The notes under the pieces are model-generated. The model did no database searches. It saw only the letters and a program-made list of their open reading frames with translations, and had not been told where the DNA came from. Below are positions 38,458 through 52,155 of a DNA stretch of 64,000 nucleotides, one piece after another (position 1 is the stretch's first letter; every line of letters starts with the position of its first letter). The DNA is from Clavelina lepadiformis. Taxonomy: Eukaryota > Chordata > Ascidiacea > Aplousobranchia > Clavelinidae. The DNA is taken from assembly GCF_947623445.1 (NCBI RefSeq), contig NC_135245.1, positions 4,099,501 to 4,163,500 of the forward strand, written 5' to 3'. Both the position numbers and the translations under genes were made by a program.

Positions 38458-40946
38458 TATTGATGAAGGGTACGAAGGAAACGATTGTTCAGTTCAAAGT
38501 AAAATTTTCTTAGAGCAAACGCAGTAAATATCGCAATTAATGCAATGATGATTGTCATTATTTCGTCATATTGAGATCATCCGATTCTACGATATGTAAA
38601 GTTCTATATTTCTATACAAAATCACATTTGCTTACAGGCTACACTTTATATAGGTAATCCCTGTGATTTGTTTCCCTGCGGTGAAAGGGGTGTTTGTATC
38701 TGGAATGGTGGTACCAGCTACACTTGCAGATGTCTCGTTGAATTTCGAGGAAACGACTGCGAGACATATGACGGTTGGTAAATTTCTAATAGAGTTAACA
38801 ATAGAAGTGCTCGTCTCCAATTTAGAGATATCAGTTTTGCATATTGGGGTGCTAGATCAATCAAAATTGCTGACTACTGACTACTGACTACTCATTGCTC
38901 ACCACTGGAGCAATAGCTGCATCTATTTCATTTATATTACAGCTTTAATTTTGCTTGACAATTGTCTTGATTTACGTTTGCAAAACTAGTGCTTGTATAG
39001 CGTACAGGTAAAGTTGATTTTATTCTGCTGTTTTTCAGCTAACTTGTGTGTACATACCGTTGGTATGGAAGATGGCAGAGTGGAAAACGGAGATATTACG
39101 GCATCACGTAGTAGTAATTATCCATCGTACCGAGCTCGATTGCATAATTCTTACGGATGGGAAATATATTCAGGTATATCATATAATGTGCACATTTATC
39201 TACGATATTTTGCTACATGACCATCGTCATATAAAGTTAGGCTGTATTATAAAGATGTCAATTTTTATAAGTATTTACAGCTATTATGTACATATTTGAG
39301 TAGTTTATTAAGTTATATTTATTATAAGGTATATTAAGTTTGTATTATTTCTATGAATATATTAGTAGCATAGCCTAATTCTAGTGCATAAATAAATCCG
39401 GCCTTTTATTTACCATTTATCATTCTTATCTCTTATAGCCAACATTTATGACTGGCTTCAAGTGGATTTGAAGAAAAATACAACCGTTGTAGCTGTAGCG
39501 TCCCAGGGGAGCGCGAGTGGTTCATACTACGTGAGAAGTTACAAAATTGCATATGGGTTTGCCCCAAACGCTCTGCAAATCATCAAAGACAGCAACGGAG
39601 AAGATATGGTAAGTGTATTCTATGGTTTCATAAAGTAACCAAAGCGATTATTTTATCAAAAATATAAGTCGAAATATAACGATATATATTAAAGTTGCTA
39701 GATAAGGAAAACGAAAGGGCGGTAATAGGTTAGCGAAATGAATCCGCAAAAGCTGAATTTAGTTATTTTAGATTACACCTTTAATAGTGTTATGAAATAC
39801 AAGATAAATTTGGAATAGGTTGAAATTAGCAAGCGATACCTTTCAAAGTTGTATAATGTTGAAATCTTTAAAGTTCAGGATATCCCACCTTAACGGTTAT
39901 TCAATTTAGCCAAACCTACAATTTCCTGAATGCCTCCATCTGTCGACCGAATCAAAGCAACGATTTGTTTAATTCTCATAAAAACTCATAATTCGGGCAG
40001 AACTTCATTCGAAAATACTTGTCGTGATCGCCCTCCGTCCTTCCAATCATGTTAAATCAAACAATAAAATCAACGCACCGTTCATCAAGATACAGTAATT
40101 AAAAGTTGCAATGGGCATTCCTTGCTTCGAGGAGGGAAGGCGTAAGAGGGATTCGAGACAGTTCGGTACACTGATCGCAAATTTGATAAAACGTGCGAGT
40201 TTTCAATCAAAACTTAAACACTTGTTTACAAACGAATAATATTCTTTATAACTGTGTGGGTTCGAGATGTCATATCGGTATATACAAAAAAATACAAAAG
40301 GCAAAGTCTGTGTTAACTTATACCCTATGGCCTATAGCCCTATACAGTGCAACAAACAGATACGTAACAAGCATACGTGTGCGTGCAAGCAAGTTACATA
40401 CGTTCAGTATAAAACGTTAAAAACGAAAACATATAAAAGTACAAGACAACAAAACATTCATTTCGTAACAGTTGTTTAAGATTTAATCAAAATTAGTATA
40501 GCTCTGAACGCTCGAAATATTGACAGTTTATAATTGTTAAACAATGACGTGTAAAAGCCTGATCGTTTTAGCAAATGCACCAAGTAAAATCTCCGTCAAA
40601 AAGTGAGTCCAGTGCTGTAACACATCTGTGTTTAATATAAAAGAAAACATGACAAAAACTTTTAAAATGCCTTGTTGATACAGTATATGTAGACCTACCC
40701 TCAATGAATTTCGAGGAATGAAATGCATTTATATGCAGCAAGTATGTCTAACCTATTTCAACAAAGTTTAAGAAACTAAACATTCAGCTTTTTCCCCAGA
40801 TTTTTCAAGGAAATTCGAACCACAATACAGTCGTGAGAAACAATTTCCCTTCTCCGGTTACAGCGAGATATTTCAGGATTCTTCTACAAAGTTGGAATGG
40901 CAATTATGGAGGCCTACGCCTAGAGTACTATTCCTGCTATCCTTAA
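38458..40946 (+). pseudogene. Gene D: 5'-truncated EGF-EGF-F5/8C copy fused to retroelement DNA
   Basis: The 3' part of the second EGF exon survives (about 38458-38498, [12 protein letters not shown]) and abuts retroelement protease sequence. Then come 38654-38773 (EGF with six Cys, NPCDLFPCGERG), 39039-39173, 39439-39608 and 40800-40946 (F5/8C, ending YYSCYP). Splice sites and phases are intact in the surviving part. Signal peptide, collagen, neck, first EGF and CCP are missing. The discoidin part is clearly diverged from A-type genes and closer to gene E (44-codon exon 7, two residues after the last Cys). A possible AATAAA is at 41306-41311. It is probably non-functional unless a distant promoter supplies a new 5' end. 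Confidence 0.82.
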
Positions 40947-43171
40947 ACATTTTTTGACCGCAAAGTTTAAGATGAGATTGAATGTTAATCATACTTCTCT
41001 TACTGTTGCTTTTATTTTGTTTACAATTTAACCTAATAATTGTATGGGAAAGATTCCTTGATACGTTGGTTGTTTCAAACGTCCAATAACACATAAGCAG
41101 CAGCATATGTAATGAATATTACAGGGAAATCTTATAAAAAGAAAAATATCTCTAAGTACCTTGATATTATTCCATCAAAGACGTATATATTTGCTTTTGT
41201 ACTTAACAATTGCATACCCTACATACTGTATAAATGAACTCTGTTTTTTAAAATGTTTTCTTGGAATGTTTTATTAGGACTCGGCGAAAAGCAAACATAA
41301 GGTTGAATAAATTGTACCCAATATAACGCGGTGCTTGTCCGAGTGTCAGCTCGTGTCACATTTATATATATCATATAACATCATTTATACAACACATTTT
41401 TCGAGTAATCTGTATCGTTCTTGTTTATAACTCGTGAGTGAAACTGTTTTGCTTCGTGCGTATTAGTGGTGATGTGTATCACTACATTGATAAATGTACT
41501 TACGATAACAAGAAAAAAATGATATGGCTTGCAATTTAAATGGTCTAATCTAAGCTTTGAAATAAAAGCAGCAGCTAAGGTAAAGCAGACATGACGGAAA
41601 GTTATTATTTTGTTTATTTAGCAGAATTGTGTCTTAGTAAGAATGTAACAGAAAGCTTTCGCTTGAAACATTTTTCATTTTATATTTAAATTTTTGCATC
41701 AATTCTCATTTTTGAAATCTCCATAAATATTTAAGGACCGTTATATAAATGTTTTCAAAAAGATAAAAACAAATATATTTGTAAAACTGCATTGCGTATT
41801 ACACAATTGCCGAAACACTGTAAAAAATAATAATACAGCATATTATGGACAACCTATCTAACACGTAATTTAATTATGGCATCATAACCATGCATGTATA
41901 TGCTTGCATGTCAAAATTCCTAAACTACCTAATTCTTTGTTTTCAATAAAATTTCTGGACATAAAGGAAGCGGCGTGAAATGGGTTAAACTTTCCTAGTT
42001 TTATAGTTGTTCAGTTACCAATTCATTATCGCCAACCAACAATATTTACAAATGAATTAGTTAACAAAAAGGTGTAATAAGGACTGGAATTCACGTTTTG
42101 AGTATATTACTGAATAAATAGCTAGAAAACCGGAAAACAACTTGAAACCAGTGCTAAAGTAGTGCGATTTGGATAATTTCACTTGAACCATTAGCGAACC
42201 GAACACGTGTAAGCTTTTTGAATCTGATGTGTGGTGGCCGACACGTGACACAGAAGCTTTTTCTTAATTTTGCCAATTTTTCTATTGATTTTTATGTTTT
42301 ATTTATTGTTTTTAATCTATTTTGTTAATTTTCACATTTTTTAAAAACGTTTTTGCATTATATTTTATAGTTTTTTTTTTTTTTTTTAAATATGTTTCTT
42401 TTCAAAATCATTATTTTTATAAAATATTTTTGTAATTAAATCTTTTTTATTTAAATGTTTTAAATTTATTTTTAATTAATTTTTTTAATTTAAGTTTTGA
42501 GAACCTTTTTTTAATTAAAAATATAATTAAATTTTTTTTAATAAAACATAAAACATTTCATAAAAATTTTCACACTGGGGGATTTTCACGAAATAAGTTG
42601 ATTTTTTATCTCCAGAAGCCTCCTCTCTTCGAAGCCGAAAAGTGCCGAGGAAGTGTTTCCATGTCAGAAAATATCTTTTAGGGTACTGGAAGTTTGCTAG
42701 AGTAGACTTTAGAAGGTTAGTTAGGTTTTGTTGATGAATGTAATGTGATAAAACAAATTGTGTGATGGCTTGTTTTGGTTAATAACCTAGTTTGTCAACT
42801 TTTGAATGTACGAACAGTGCCGGTATATAGGACTACGGCACAAATTAACTACCAGTAGGTACCGTACCTCTGCATACCGTCATAAATCAGTCTGTTGGAA
42901 ATTACTTTCCACACACAACAAGATGTGAGAATTAGCAAAGCTCTAACGCTAAAAAGAAATTTCGTGAAGCTTTAACCGAAATTTTGATTGAAACAAACAA
43001 ATATGTTAATGACAGAATAATCTCAAAAGATCGTTAATATACTTAACAACATTTGTTCAACATTGAAGCAATTTATGTATTGCAAATATATCGGAAAAGT
43101 ATCATTTATGTACATGCTAAACGTATAGGTAGAATTTTAATCATGTAGTTTCATTATCACAGAAAAAACTG
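40947..43171. other. Intergenic region between tail-to-tail genes D and E
   Basis: No coding exon recognised. About 42280-42560 is a very AT-rich low-complexity stretch with a long T run near 42370. No obvious AATAAA was found close to the stop of gene E on its strand. Confidence 0.5.
42280..42560. repeat. AT-rich low-complexity tract
   Basis: Mixed runs of T and A with a T homopolymer of about 18 at 42370-42387, without a clear repeat unit. Confidence 0.8.
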
Positions 43172-46100
43172 TTAAGGATCGCAGGTATAGTATTCTACGC
43201 GTAGCCCTGCGTAATTGGTGTTCCAACTATGTAGAAGGATTTTAAAATATCTTGCTGTCACTGGAGCAGGAAAGTTGTTTCTGACGATAGTATGCGAGTC
43301 TCGATTACCTTGAAATATCTGAGAAAACAAACAAAAGCAATATTTAAAAAAATTCAATCACGTGTGTAATTGCATGGCATTTCTAATAAAGAAATGTGAC
43401 TTGTTTAGTGAAGGTATCTATGTATTAAAGGTATAGCTTTAGCTATAATTAAAAGTGCGTTAAACGATGAGTTACAATAACTTTGCTGCTCTAAAACGTA
43501 ACAGCAAATGCCAAATTAATTAGTCATCAGCTGTAACTAGATAAACATAACTCCACCAAAGTGAATTATTAATTTTTACTATTTTTTATCATTACCATTC
43601 ATAGTATTCTTTGATAGACATACTTCATTTGCACTTTTTCTACATTTTAATTTGTTCTTTACATCTTTGATTTAAACGACCACACTTTACCTAAGAAATA
43701 ATTCATAAAATACCAGACTGTATTTACCAAATCTTCTCCTCCACTATTTTGCATAATCTGCAAAGCGTCCTGGCTAAAGCCGTACGCTATTTTGTAACTT
43801 CTCACGTAGTATGACGAACTGCCTGGGTCACCTTGGGTTGCGACAGCCGCGACAGTTGTATTTTTCCTTAAATCCACTTGAAGCCAGTCAGTAGCATAAA
43901 CTAAATAAAACAATTAAGAAACATACGGTTAGAAGCGAGAAATGATTCGATATTGCTTTATTTGTCAAAGTTTAATTAATATTTTTATCTGATTCCACAG
44001 TAATACTTATTACAAGTGGATGATAAACATTGGCTTGTAATTATATACAAAATGCTACGGTATACTTCTCATATGACAATAGCAAAAAGATAAGAAAAAG
44101 TTTCTGAAACACATCGCCAATTTAAACGAGGTAAAGGTTAACCTGGATGTAGTCGCCAACTGTTAGAATACTGCAGTCGAGCATACGTTGCTGGGTAACT
44201 GCTGTAACGCGACGCCGTAATATCACGGTTCTGTACTCTTCTGTCTTCCATACCAACAGTGTACCGACATAAACTTGCTGAACCCATATCATAAAATTAC
44301 AAAACTAAGCAAAATTTAATTTAATTTAGTTTAACGTTGCTGATAAGTTTACGATAAAGATAAATACATCAATAGGCAATACCTAGCTATAAGGTAAATG
44401 TGTGGTATAAGATTAATCTACATTGCTTTTCGACAACTTGATTTTTAATTTACTTTTAAATGTTTCGCAATGTCTTCCTTTATACCCTGGAAGACATCTG
44501 CACAAGTAGTTTCTGCCACCTTCTGGAAAGCAAACTCCGCTTTGGCCACAAGGAGGATTGGCCATGTGACAAGGATTACCTATAAGACAAGTGTCTTTTA
44601 AAATATTTATATATATAATCTCAAGATCGCGTCATATAGCAATAATAATAGTAATTTATGTCACCCATATAACAATAATTTTTGATTTTGTTTTCGAATT
44701 AGTTTTTACTTTCTACTAAACATTCGTTTCCTTCGTATCCTTCATCACATTCACAAATTATCCGGCCGATTTCATTGATACAAGTTCCTCTTCCAGAGCA
44801 TGAGCCGGGATCACAATGATCCACTGAAAACAAAATTTCACATATTTTGACAGGAAGACGGAAATTAATGTAACTTGCAGGTATATTTTAAAACGCGATT
44901 GCGTTCGACTTACAGACACACACAGGAGTATATCTTGTCCATTTCTTTTTATGACAAGTTGCAACAAGATAATTATTCACGTCGTAGGCCACTACATATT
45001 TGTTGTTGCATCTGTACGTAATGTTTTCTTTGTGTGGAACAAGCTGTCCACTCTGAGGAAATACTGTTCCGTTATTGGGCGCCGCCGGCACTACGCATTG
45101 GACCCCTGATCATAACATTACAGAAATCAAATTGATTTTAATTAAATTATTTATGTAACAAATTCGAACTATCATTTGTTTCGCAAAGGTAAATGCAATG
45201 TAACTAAAATCTATGATAAGTACGAGAATGCCGTTTTCAAATATACAATAAATTTAGCAAAAATACCTGAACCAAATTTGTCCTTGAGCTGTTCGCATTT
45301 TTTCAATTTGTCCGTAAGTGTTACGTATGTTTACCATACCATTATTTACAAACGGCATCCCACATAAACAGTTGATATATAGAGAGATAGCTCGTGTATG
45401 ATTAAAAACCATAATTACTTATGGAGCAGTCATGTCCTTCGTAATCATCAGTGCAGTTGCATATATACGAGTTTCTATCGTTGATACAAGTTCCTCCATT
45501 TTTACAAGGCATGTGGTCGCATTGATCGACTAAATATTTGTTTGCATGTAATGGATTATACTCATAAACTCGTTTTCATCAATCAATCAATTAGCATTAA
45601 AAACTAGTCACAGTAATACTAACAACACTTTAACTGCCAGAAAAGGCCTTAAAAAATGATTTGGAGGAATCAGAAAGTGGAAAATGTTTTTTCGGGTATG
45701 CATAATTTGTATTTATAATTACACTTTCCAACATTTTGAAATATTTAATTTTGGCACTAGTTTGTTTTCTGTATTTTTGATTGCATTTTTGACGTCACTT
45801 TTTATGACAGCAGCCGCCTTACTTTAATAGTACCCTATGACGTAAGAGGAATAACTTTTTACTTGCAAGCAATAAAACATGCATTTTCTTGTACAGCAAT
45901 AATAATTACAAAATAATAGCGTGTTTTTTTAAATAAAAGTTAGTTCCATATTTTTGGCCATTGTATAGAGTAAACATAAAATGTTTATGGTTATTATGTA
46001 ATCACTCAACATTTTACAGGCCTGCATGAACTTTAAAACCAACAAAATTTGCAGTATATCACAAGTGAGGAGTATATCATGCCTATAAGTTGCCTCTCAA

Positions 46101-46900
46101 GTTTTTGTATGATTCCTTTGATAATTAATGAAACAACAGGAAATACAGTCTAAACGCAAAGGTAAGAGTTAAAGCATTCGTGTAATAATTGAAAAGCAAT
46201 AAAAGATGGCTGGAAGTAAAGTAACAATATACCACCCAAGACGTCAAATAGGTCCCTGCTGCTATAATTGCTTGAAATATTCTGTAAACGCAGCAGAGTC
46301 ATATACAAATGAGTGACAAACCTGTGATAGCGTAATGATGCAATTCACTCAGACGTTCGAGCTTTGCCGTGATATTTTCCAGAGTATCTTAGGAAGTAAA
46401 ACAATTTTTTAGGTTTAAAAACATTTGGCAAAACATACTAAGTATAATATAAATTTCAGAATACAGTATCTCAATTTGTTGTCGTTGTATTATTGTATTA
46501 TTGTATGTATTATTATTAAGCATATTGGACTTTTAAACACTATAATGGACATAAAATTCTGCACATGATATTTTATTTCACATGATACATGATATTTTAC
46601 ATATCAGGTACAATTTAACTTGAATGAAGCTAAGTTATTGAACAAGCGCTTAGACACACCTTCAAGTTTTTCAAACTTTGTGTACATCTGTGCAATTTCA
46701 CTTGGATCACAACCGCAACGGCCGGGAATTCCCCGTGGTCCTTGCGGTCCAACTGCTAGCTTAAAACCGTCAATTACTGTTGAAGAATTTTGGGTTGGCG
46801 ATAAAGGTATGGGTGTATAGGCTTCGCTATACGAGTTAATTGCCCCATTCCCCAAAGAATATGTCATTAAAAAAATCCACAAGAAACGCGGAAAAATCAT
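43172..46900 (-). CDS. Gene E: secreted collagen-EGF-CCP-EGF-EGF-F5/8C protein, inverted and diverged copy, 9 exons
   Basis: Exons on the minus strand, 5' to 3': 46900-46660, 46387-46322, 45529-45419, 45105-44914, 44823-44710, 44579-44454, 44277-44143, 43900-43728, 43318-43172; total 1305 nt, 434 aa, all GT-AG and open. Exon 1 has a signal peptide (FLWIFLMTYSLGNG), only three Gly-X-Y triplets (GPQGPRGIPG) and CGCDPS. The neck is LENITAKLERLSELHHYA. The first EGF is nearly the A-type one, the CCP lacks one residue (QW reduced to KW), EGF3 and EGF4 have six Cys, and the discoidin domain has VGMEDRRV, DWLQVDL, IFQGNRD and ends YYTCDP. The exon 1 donor lies 27 nt further downstream than in A-type genes. 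It keeps the family layout with stronger divergence, so it is the best witness of the ancestral gene and apparently functional. Confidence 0.87.
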
Positions 46901-49900
46901 CCTTATTCAATATTCTAAAACAAACATTATAAAGTTTGTATGAAATAACGAATAATAAAATCTAACTGACTTAATGAAACAAAAATGCTTACTATATCAA
47001 AAATTATATTGCCGTACGTTACATGCTCATATCTTTTGTAAATGTGCAGCAATGGTGCAACGCTAACATCCTAAATACGTTCAAATATTTGCCGGCAAAA
47101 ACTCGTAAATTTTAAAATACTTTATTGCAGCAGAAAATTATTCATGAATCTCGGTGGGCCACAACTCACTATACACATGTAGTGCAAGCCTATTACTTTA
47201 CCATAAGATTCACTGCTATCATCTTATAATATACGCACACTCCTGCAAAAAGCACTGCTATTGTGGACTTCTTTAGTCACAATGACATCAACTTAGATAT
47301 TTGGTTGCTGCATTTATTACCTTGTTTTACTTACAAATTTAACGTCTAGTTGTTACAATCTTTCTGTCTTAATTCAAAATAATTTTTGAGAAACGTTTTT
47401 CATCGTTTTGCTTGCTCACATTGTTTTTCCTGCGTTTTTTCCCGCTTGCAGGTAAACAAAATTACAGTTCTCGCAAGGCTAAGAATTTGCAAAAATGTGG
47501 CGTTTTTCTGCCTGCAGGCAAAGGTCGATATTCTGCAAACAAATGTTGTCTGCAATGTGCAAGCAGTTTGAAACGTAACCACAACTCAAACACAATTGTG
47601 TGTAGACTATTTTGACGCCATTTTTGTTGTTAGTTTGGTGGTGCTTTTAAATGATATTGTTTGGAACATAGTTCGAAATGTTTATACTGTATACCGATAT
47701 GTTTGACACGCATGCTATAAGCGTTCTGCTAACCCACCAGACTGATCTTAGTCTGATCAGTGATACTGATAAAGATAATTCAACATGCAGAGGGAAACGA
47801 CATTGAAAAGAAAAGAATGATCATAATAAGATAATTTAGTTTCCACTAAATCGGTTGATGTGCATGCTTAACTTGAGTTTGTGATTGATTCTGTGTTCAA
47901 TCAATATAATTCATAGTGCTAGCGACCTCGTTAAGTAGCTGCAACTAGCCTGCTGATCGCAATCAATTTCTAAGGCATCATTTAAGTTGCTGGGAGGAGT
48001 TAAGAAACTTAGACCCAAAGGATGAGATAAACAAGCGGATAATCATGGCCTATGTATACAAAGGATAACCCAGTAATTTAAATAAACTTTTCGTCATCTG
48101 GTGACGCAATTTGCCAATTCTGAACTTTGCAAGTTATATTTTGAAGTAGTTTTATGCGTTTCAACAGCATTGAAAACAATTAATAGTTGAAAAACTTTCG
48201 TCATGGAAAAACATTTAGTTTAAAGAATTCAATAAAAGAACCAACCTTTTTGGCTGCGTTTAAAATATCAACTTTCCACAAACAATTCCCTTTACTACGC
48301 CATTATTGGCGAAACTGAAGTTTTGAACAGAGCGTGGTAAAGTTTTAACTTTCCAAGTACTTGATGGCGCCGAACAAGATTGCTTGTTGATCGGACTTAA
48401 AATAGAAACTTTCTACAAACAACTCCCAAGCTCATTTAATTAAATGTAATTAAACTGTCATTGAAACTTCCATTGGTGAAAAAATAATTTACCCCGTGTT
48501 TACGAAAACAAGATGCCCTCGACTTAAAAAAAGCCTTAGAGCTGTTGCTGCCATAACGAGCTCTTTTGATACTGCATTTCAACACATCCACCTTCGGTTT
48601 GGTTGAAATTTCGAATCTGTCTGACTTGCTTAAGAAAAATGAACCAAAGCCTCCAAATTCAGGTTTGGTAGTCTTATTTTGTCAACGTTTAAAAGCAAAA
48701 ACATATTTCAAGCATAGAAATAACCTCGTTATAAGTGGTAATTAACGGAAAGAAGAATAGAGGCAATACAAAGCAAAATGTTCGAATTTTTAACTATATT
48801 AAATATTGATGTTTTCATCTGAATATGCGCTTCACCATTATAACATTTATCTTACATACATGAACACAAACCCGAAGATGTCAAGGTTGTTACGTTGTAA
48901 AATTCCTGTTTGTATCACCACGTGTAACATTGGTTTAATTGTTGATTAAACTCGTTTTCATCGAAGTGACCTGGCTTAAATAAAGGTAAGAAACCCGGCT
49001 TAAAGTAAGGAACTTAGGGGAAGTCCAAACATAAATTGGCCTTAAATCAAAGAGTAGTTGTCAGTAAATATGCTGGACGATTTGTACTAATACGTTGTAA
49101 TTAAGCAGTTATTGCCATAAATAAGTGGCAAAAAAACGCAAATTCATTGCTTAATTATGACGTAAATTGCGGTTCTTATTACGTCATAATAAATAAAACA
49201 ATACGGATGCCTCAAGTATTTAAACCAGGTATGAATAGAATGTTTCGTGCGGCCAGTAAATCAATAGTAATAGGAATAACTAAAGAGTATACTTAAGTAC
49301 ATAACTGGAATATTTTGTGTTAAATATAACTAATCTACAGTAGCTTACCGTTGGTGTATTTGTACTAGTTAATGTAGATGCTAACCTATACAAATTTTCT
49401 AAACAACCTAAATCAATTTTTAGTAAAACAGTTGTTGTTTCATTTGTAAAAAACGCTGCAAGGTTTGGACAACAATACAGGAAAATTACTTAAAAAGTAA
49501 TTTTCATAACAGTAAATTAAGGGAATCTGTACAACTCGACTTGCTGTGCAATCTGATTACAATTGACGTCAATTAATTGGGTTTAACGCGGTTCAACAAC
49601 ATTGTACCAAAATATTTGCTTCTAGCTGGTAATTACAGGTTTTGGTTTCAAAAGTTTTAATTTTAAAAAACCTATAAATTTAAAATGTCAATTCAAATAT
49701 TTATAATATCCTTTTTTACGTGAATCCTTTATAGCCTTGATGATATCAGCTACTGGGGCCATCATTCTTTATTTTGGTTTCCATAACAGGACAAAACTGT
49801 CTTAAAACGGTATGTTTTAAGACAAATTGAACTTTTTACAAACCTATAACATCGCCAAATAGGCAAGCAAAAAATCTGAAACATAAAGTTGCTATATAAA

Positions 49901-50480
49901 TTAATGGTGCAATTAGACCAAAATGCCAACGAAGCTGGCACAAATGTGATATTACTTGAAACAAATTGGCATAAAACATCGATACCACTAATCTGTAGTT
50001 TATTTCAATTCTACTTTTGCTATGTTCCTGTGTTCTTTTGTTGGTATGAACTTAACTCTTAACTCTTTCAAACGAGATGCATGGAAAAAGATGTCCAACG
50101 GAAATCCCATTGAAATCCCTCGTTTTCCTGTGGAATGGGATGGATAAATGAACATAGACGTATATCTACAAATCATTCAAGCTTTCAATGAAAGCATCAG
50201 AAGACACAATAAAGTTTTTAAGCAACGAATTTTACTTTTAATATGCTAATGGCTGTCTATTTTTAATTTACTAGCAATACCAGTTTTTTTGTACAAAAGC
50301 AAATAATTGCCTGCATAGATATCACATTAACACTTTAATGTAGAGTTTATGCTGCAAGAGTTGTGGCGAAATTTGCTGAGTCACGAGTGTTGAAGAATAC
50401 CTTAATTAATAGCTACACCTTAATAATACCGTAATAATTACTCTTTGTCAGCTCCAAGTGGTGAGCAATGTTAAAATACG
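46901..50480. other. Long stretch without recognisable genes
   Basis: Upstream of gene E and before unit F. Only short overlapping ORFs around 47386-47615 on both strands, which look like chance. No retroelement domain seen. The likely promoter of gene E is at its low end. Confidence 0.45.
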
Positions 50481-50489
50481 AACTGCAGT

Positions 50490-51000
50490 TTGAAAATCAA
50501 TGGACGTGTCGTTTCTGCTGAAATTGCAAAACACAATGCACTTGGATCTCAATCAAACGCTGGACCAATTCCAAACGCAGCTTGTGGCCAATGTTGCGCT
50601 GTTGCTGGCTTCAGTGGCCCTTTCGACCAAGGTTTAAAACGAAATCACGCAGATGTATTTATCCTCGCTTCGAATCTTCAACTTCAAATCGTGATTGATG
50701 GTATTCAAGAGCAAATGCCTTTTAACATCTTCGGAAGCATGAACAATAACATGGTAAGATTTAAAAACTTTCAACACTTGACCAAATCATCACCTGGATT
50801 GAAGCGAGACGGTGTCATCAATAAGTCAGAGACCATTTCACATCATCAAAGCTGGTAATCCTTGAAATTGTGATTAATCCTGGAGCGCTCGCCAATTTGT
50901 TACAGAATTCGTCTGCCAGATACTTTCTTACAGCTTTCACGGTCAACAACAAACCAAGCGAGCAGAATAAAAGCAGCTCGCAATTGGATTATAATGTAAA
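50490..51000 (-). mobile_element. Gypsy-type gag fragment upstream of gene F
   Basis: Matches 11290-11760 of unit A/B: the minus strand holds the gag N-terminus (RFNPGDD region) followed by capsid-like sequence with frame breaks. The open + strand frame at 50490-50858 is the opposite strand of this gag and not a gene. Protease and pol are absent; the fragment begins abruptly next to lower-copy DNA. Confidence 0.6.
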
Positions 51001-51059
51001 ACTCGTCGATTAAAAAATGTAAGAAGAGTCACTAACGTACTTGTACAATAAAAGCGATG

Positions 51060-52155
51060 ATTAATACTTCTTTATAGCGGATTCGTGTAACACAACAAGA
51101 ATGAAGGTTTTGACTCTGGGCCCGTACGTCTGGAATGACCTCTCGAACAACGTTCTGCATCAAACGAAAACCCAATTACACAACAATGCCAGCAGGCCAT
51201 CAATCAGGAAAATACGCCAATAGCAGTTATGTGGTCAACTGTATTGAAGCGTTAAGCGGCAAATTAAATACGAATCCACAAAATAACGATAACGTGCATA
51301 AAGGAAATCTGTGTACGAAAAACACGTAAAAATACCAGAAACAACAGAAATTCGAAAGAAAGAAAACACCGATAATAAAAACAAATACAATATTTTGCCA
51401 CAATCGTACCAGGCAATCGCTTAATTTTTGCTGTTGCAATGAAATATGATGCTTTTACCCCAAGTTATCAAGACTTTCTCCGTAATTAACTGGTGACACA
51501 CTGTTAAAATCGCGTTGGGCAACCGTTTCAGCATGACGACCAACTCAAAAGCAAAATGATGGTTTGCAATCGACCTATGTTTCGCTAAACACATCTTTTT
51601 TATGCGTTAATCATACATCTGTGTGTTGTTAAGTCAGTGGATTGGTCACAAACCGCTTTCTAACAGCGGGGTGTAAAAACACCAAATTTTTACAAAAGGT
51701 ACATTTTGACACTGGTCAAATTGTAAACTCCATCGATTTTCGCTTAATTACCGAAGCGCTAGGCCAAGAGCAAAAAGTTATCCACATCCTTTCTCTTAAC
51801 CCATTTTTTCAAGAAAAGATAGAAAAAAGCGCGTGCTGCACCTACACTAAATTATGTTTGAACAAAATGGTGGAACAATTTTGATTACTTTACCTAAAAA
51901 TAGGATTCACTAATTTTGATGATTAAAACATATTTAACAAGACAAAGCATGTCTATTTTTGTACGTTGCAATCTATAAATTGAACGTTTACAAACCTACT
52001 GACCTACTGCAAAACCAGAACCAACAAACAAGCCTTATTACTGCACGTTAGCATTAACATCACACAAATGAATAATGATGTCTATGGTCAGTGCAAATAT
52101 TTACAGTCTGAGTTGGCAGTGAAAGCAGGTAAAGTAAAGGTCATGTCAAAGTAAT
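51060..52155 (+). pseudogene. Decayed coding remnant upstream of gene F
   Basis: Fourth copy of the 398-1503 block, open at 51135-51329 and 51642-51884. The second piece is the longest version of that segment (FLQKVHFDTGQIVNSIDF, then FFQEKIEKSACCTYTKLCL), showing that stops in other copies are secondary. Family unknown. Confidence 0.4.

Noticed and set aside
38339..38527. Open frame joining retroelement sequence to an EGF piece as a new chimeric gene
   Set aside because: The retroelement part is read on the wrong strand and there is no signal peptide or promoter; it is a breakpoint artefact.
47386..47615. Several overlapping short ORFs on both strands
   Set aside because: Mutually overlapping in different frames, Cys-rich by chance, with no splice or family support.
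50490..50858. 122-codon + strand ORF
   Set aside because: It is the reverse strand of a decayed gag segment that also occurs at 11290-11600.
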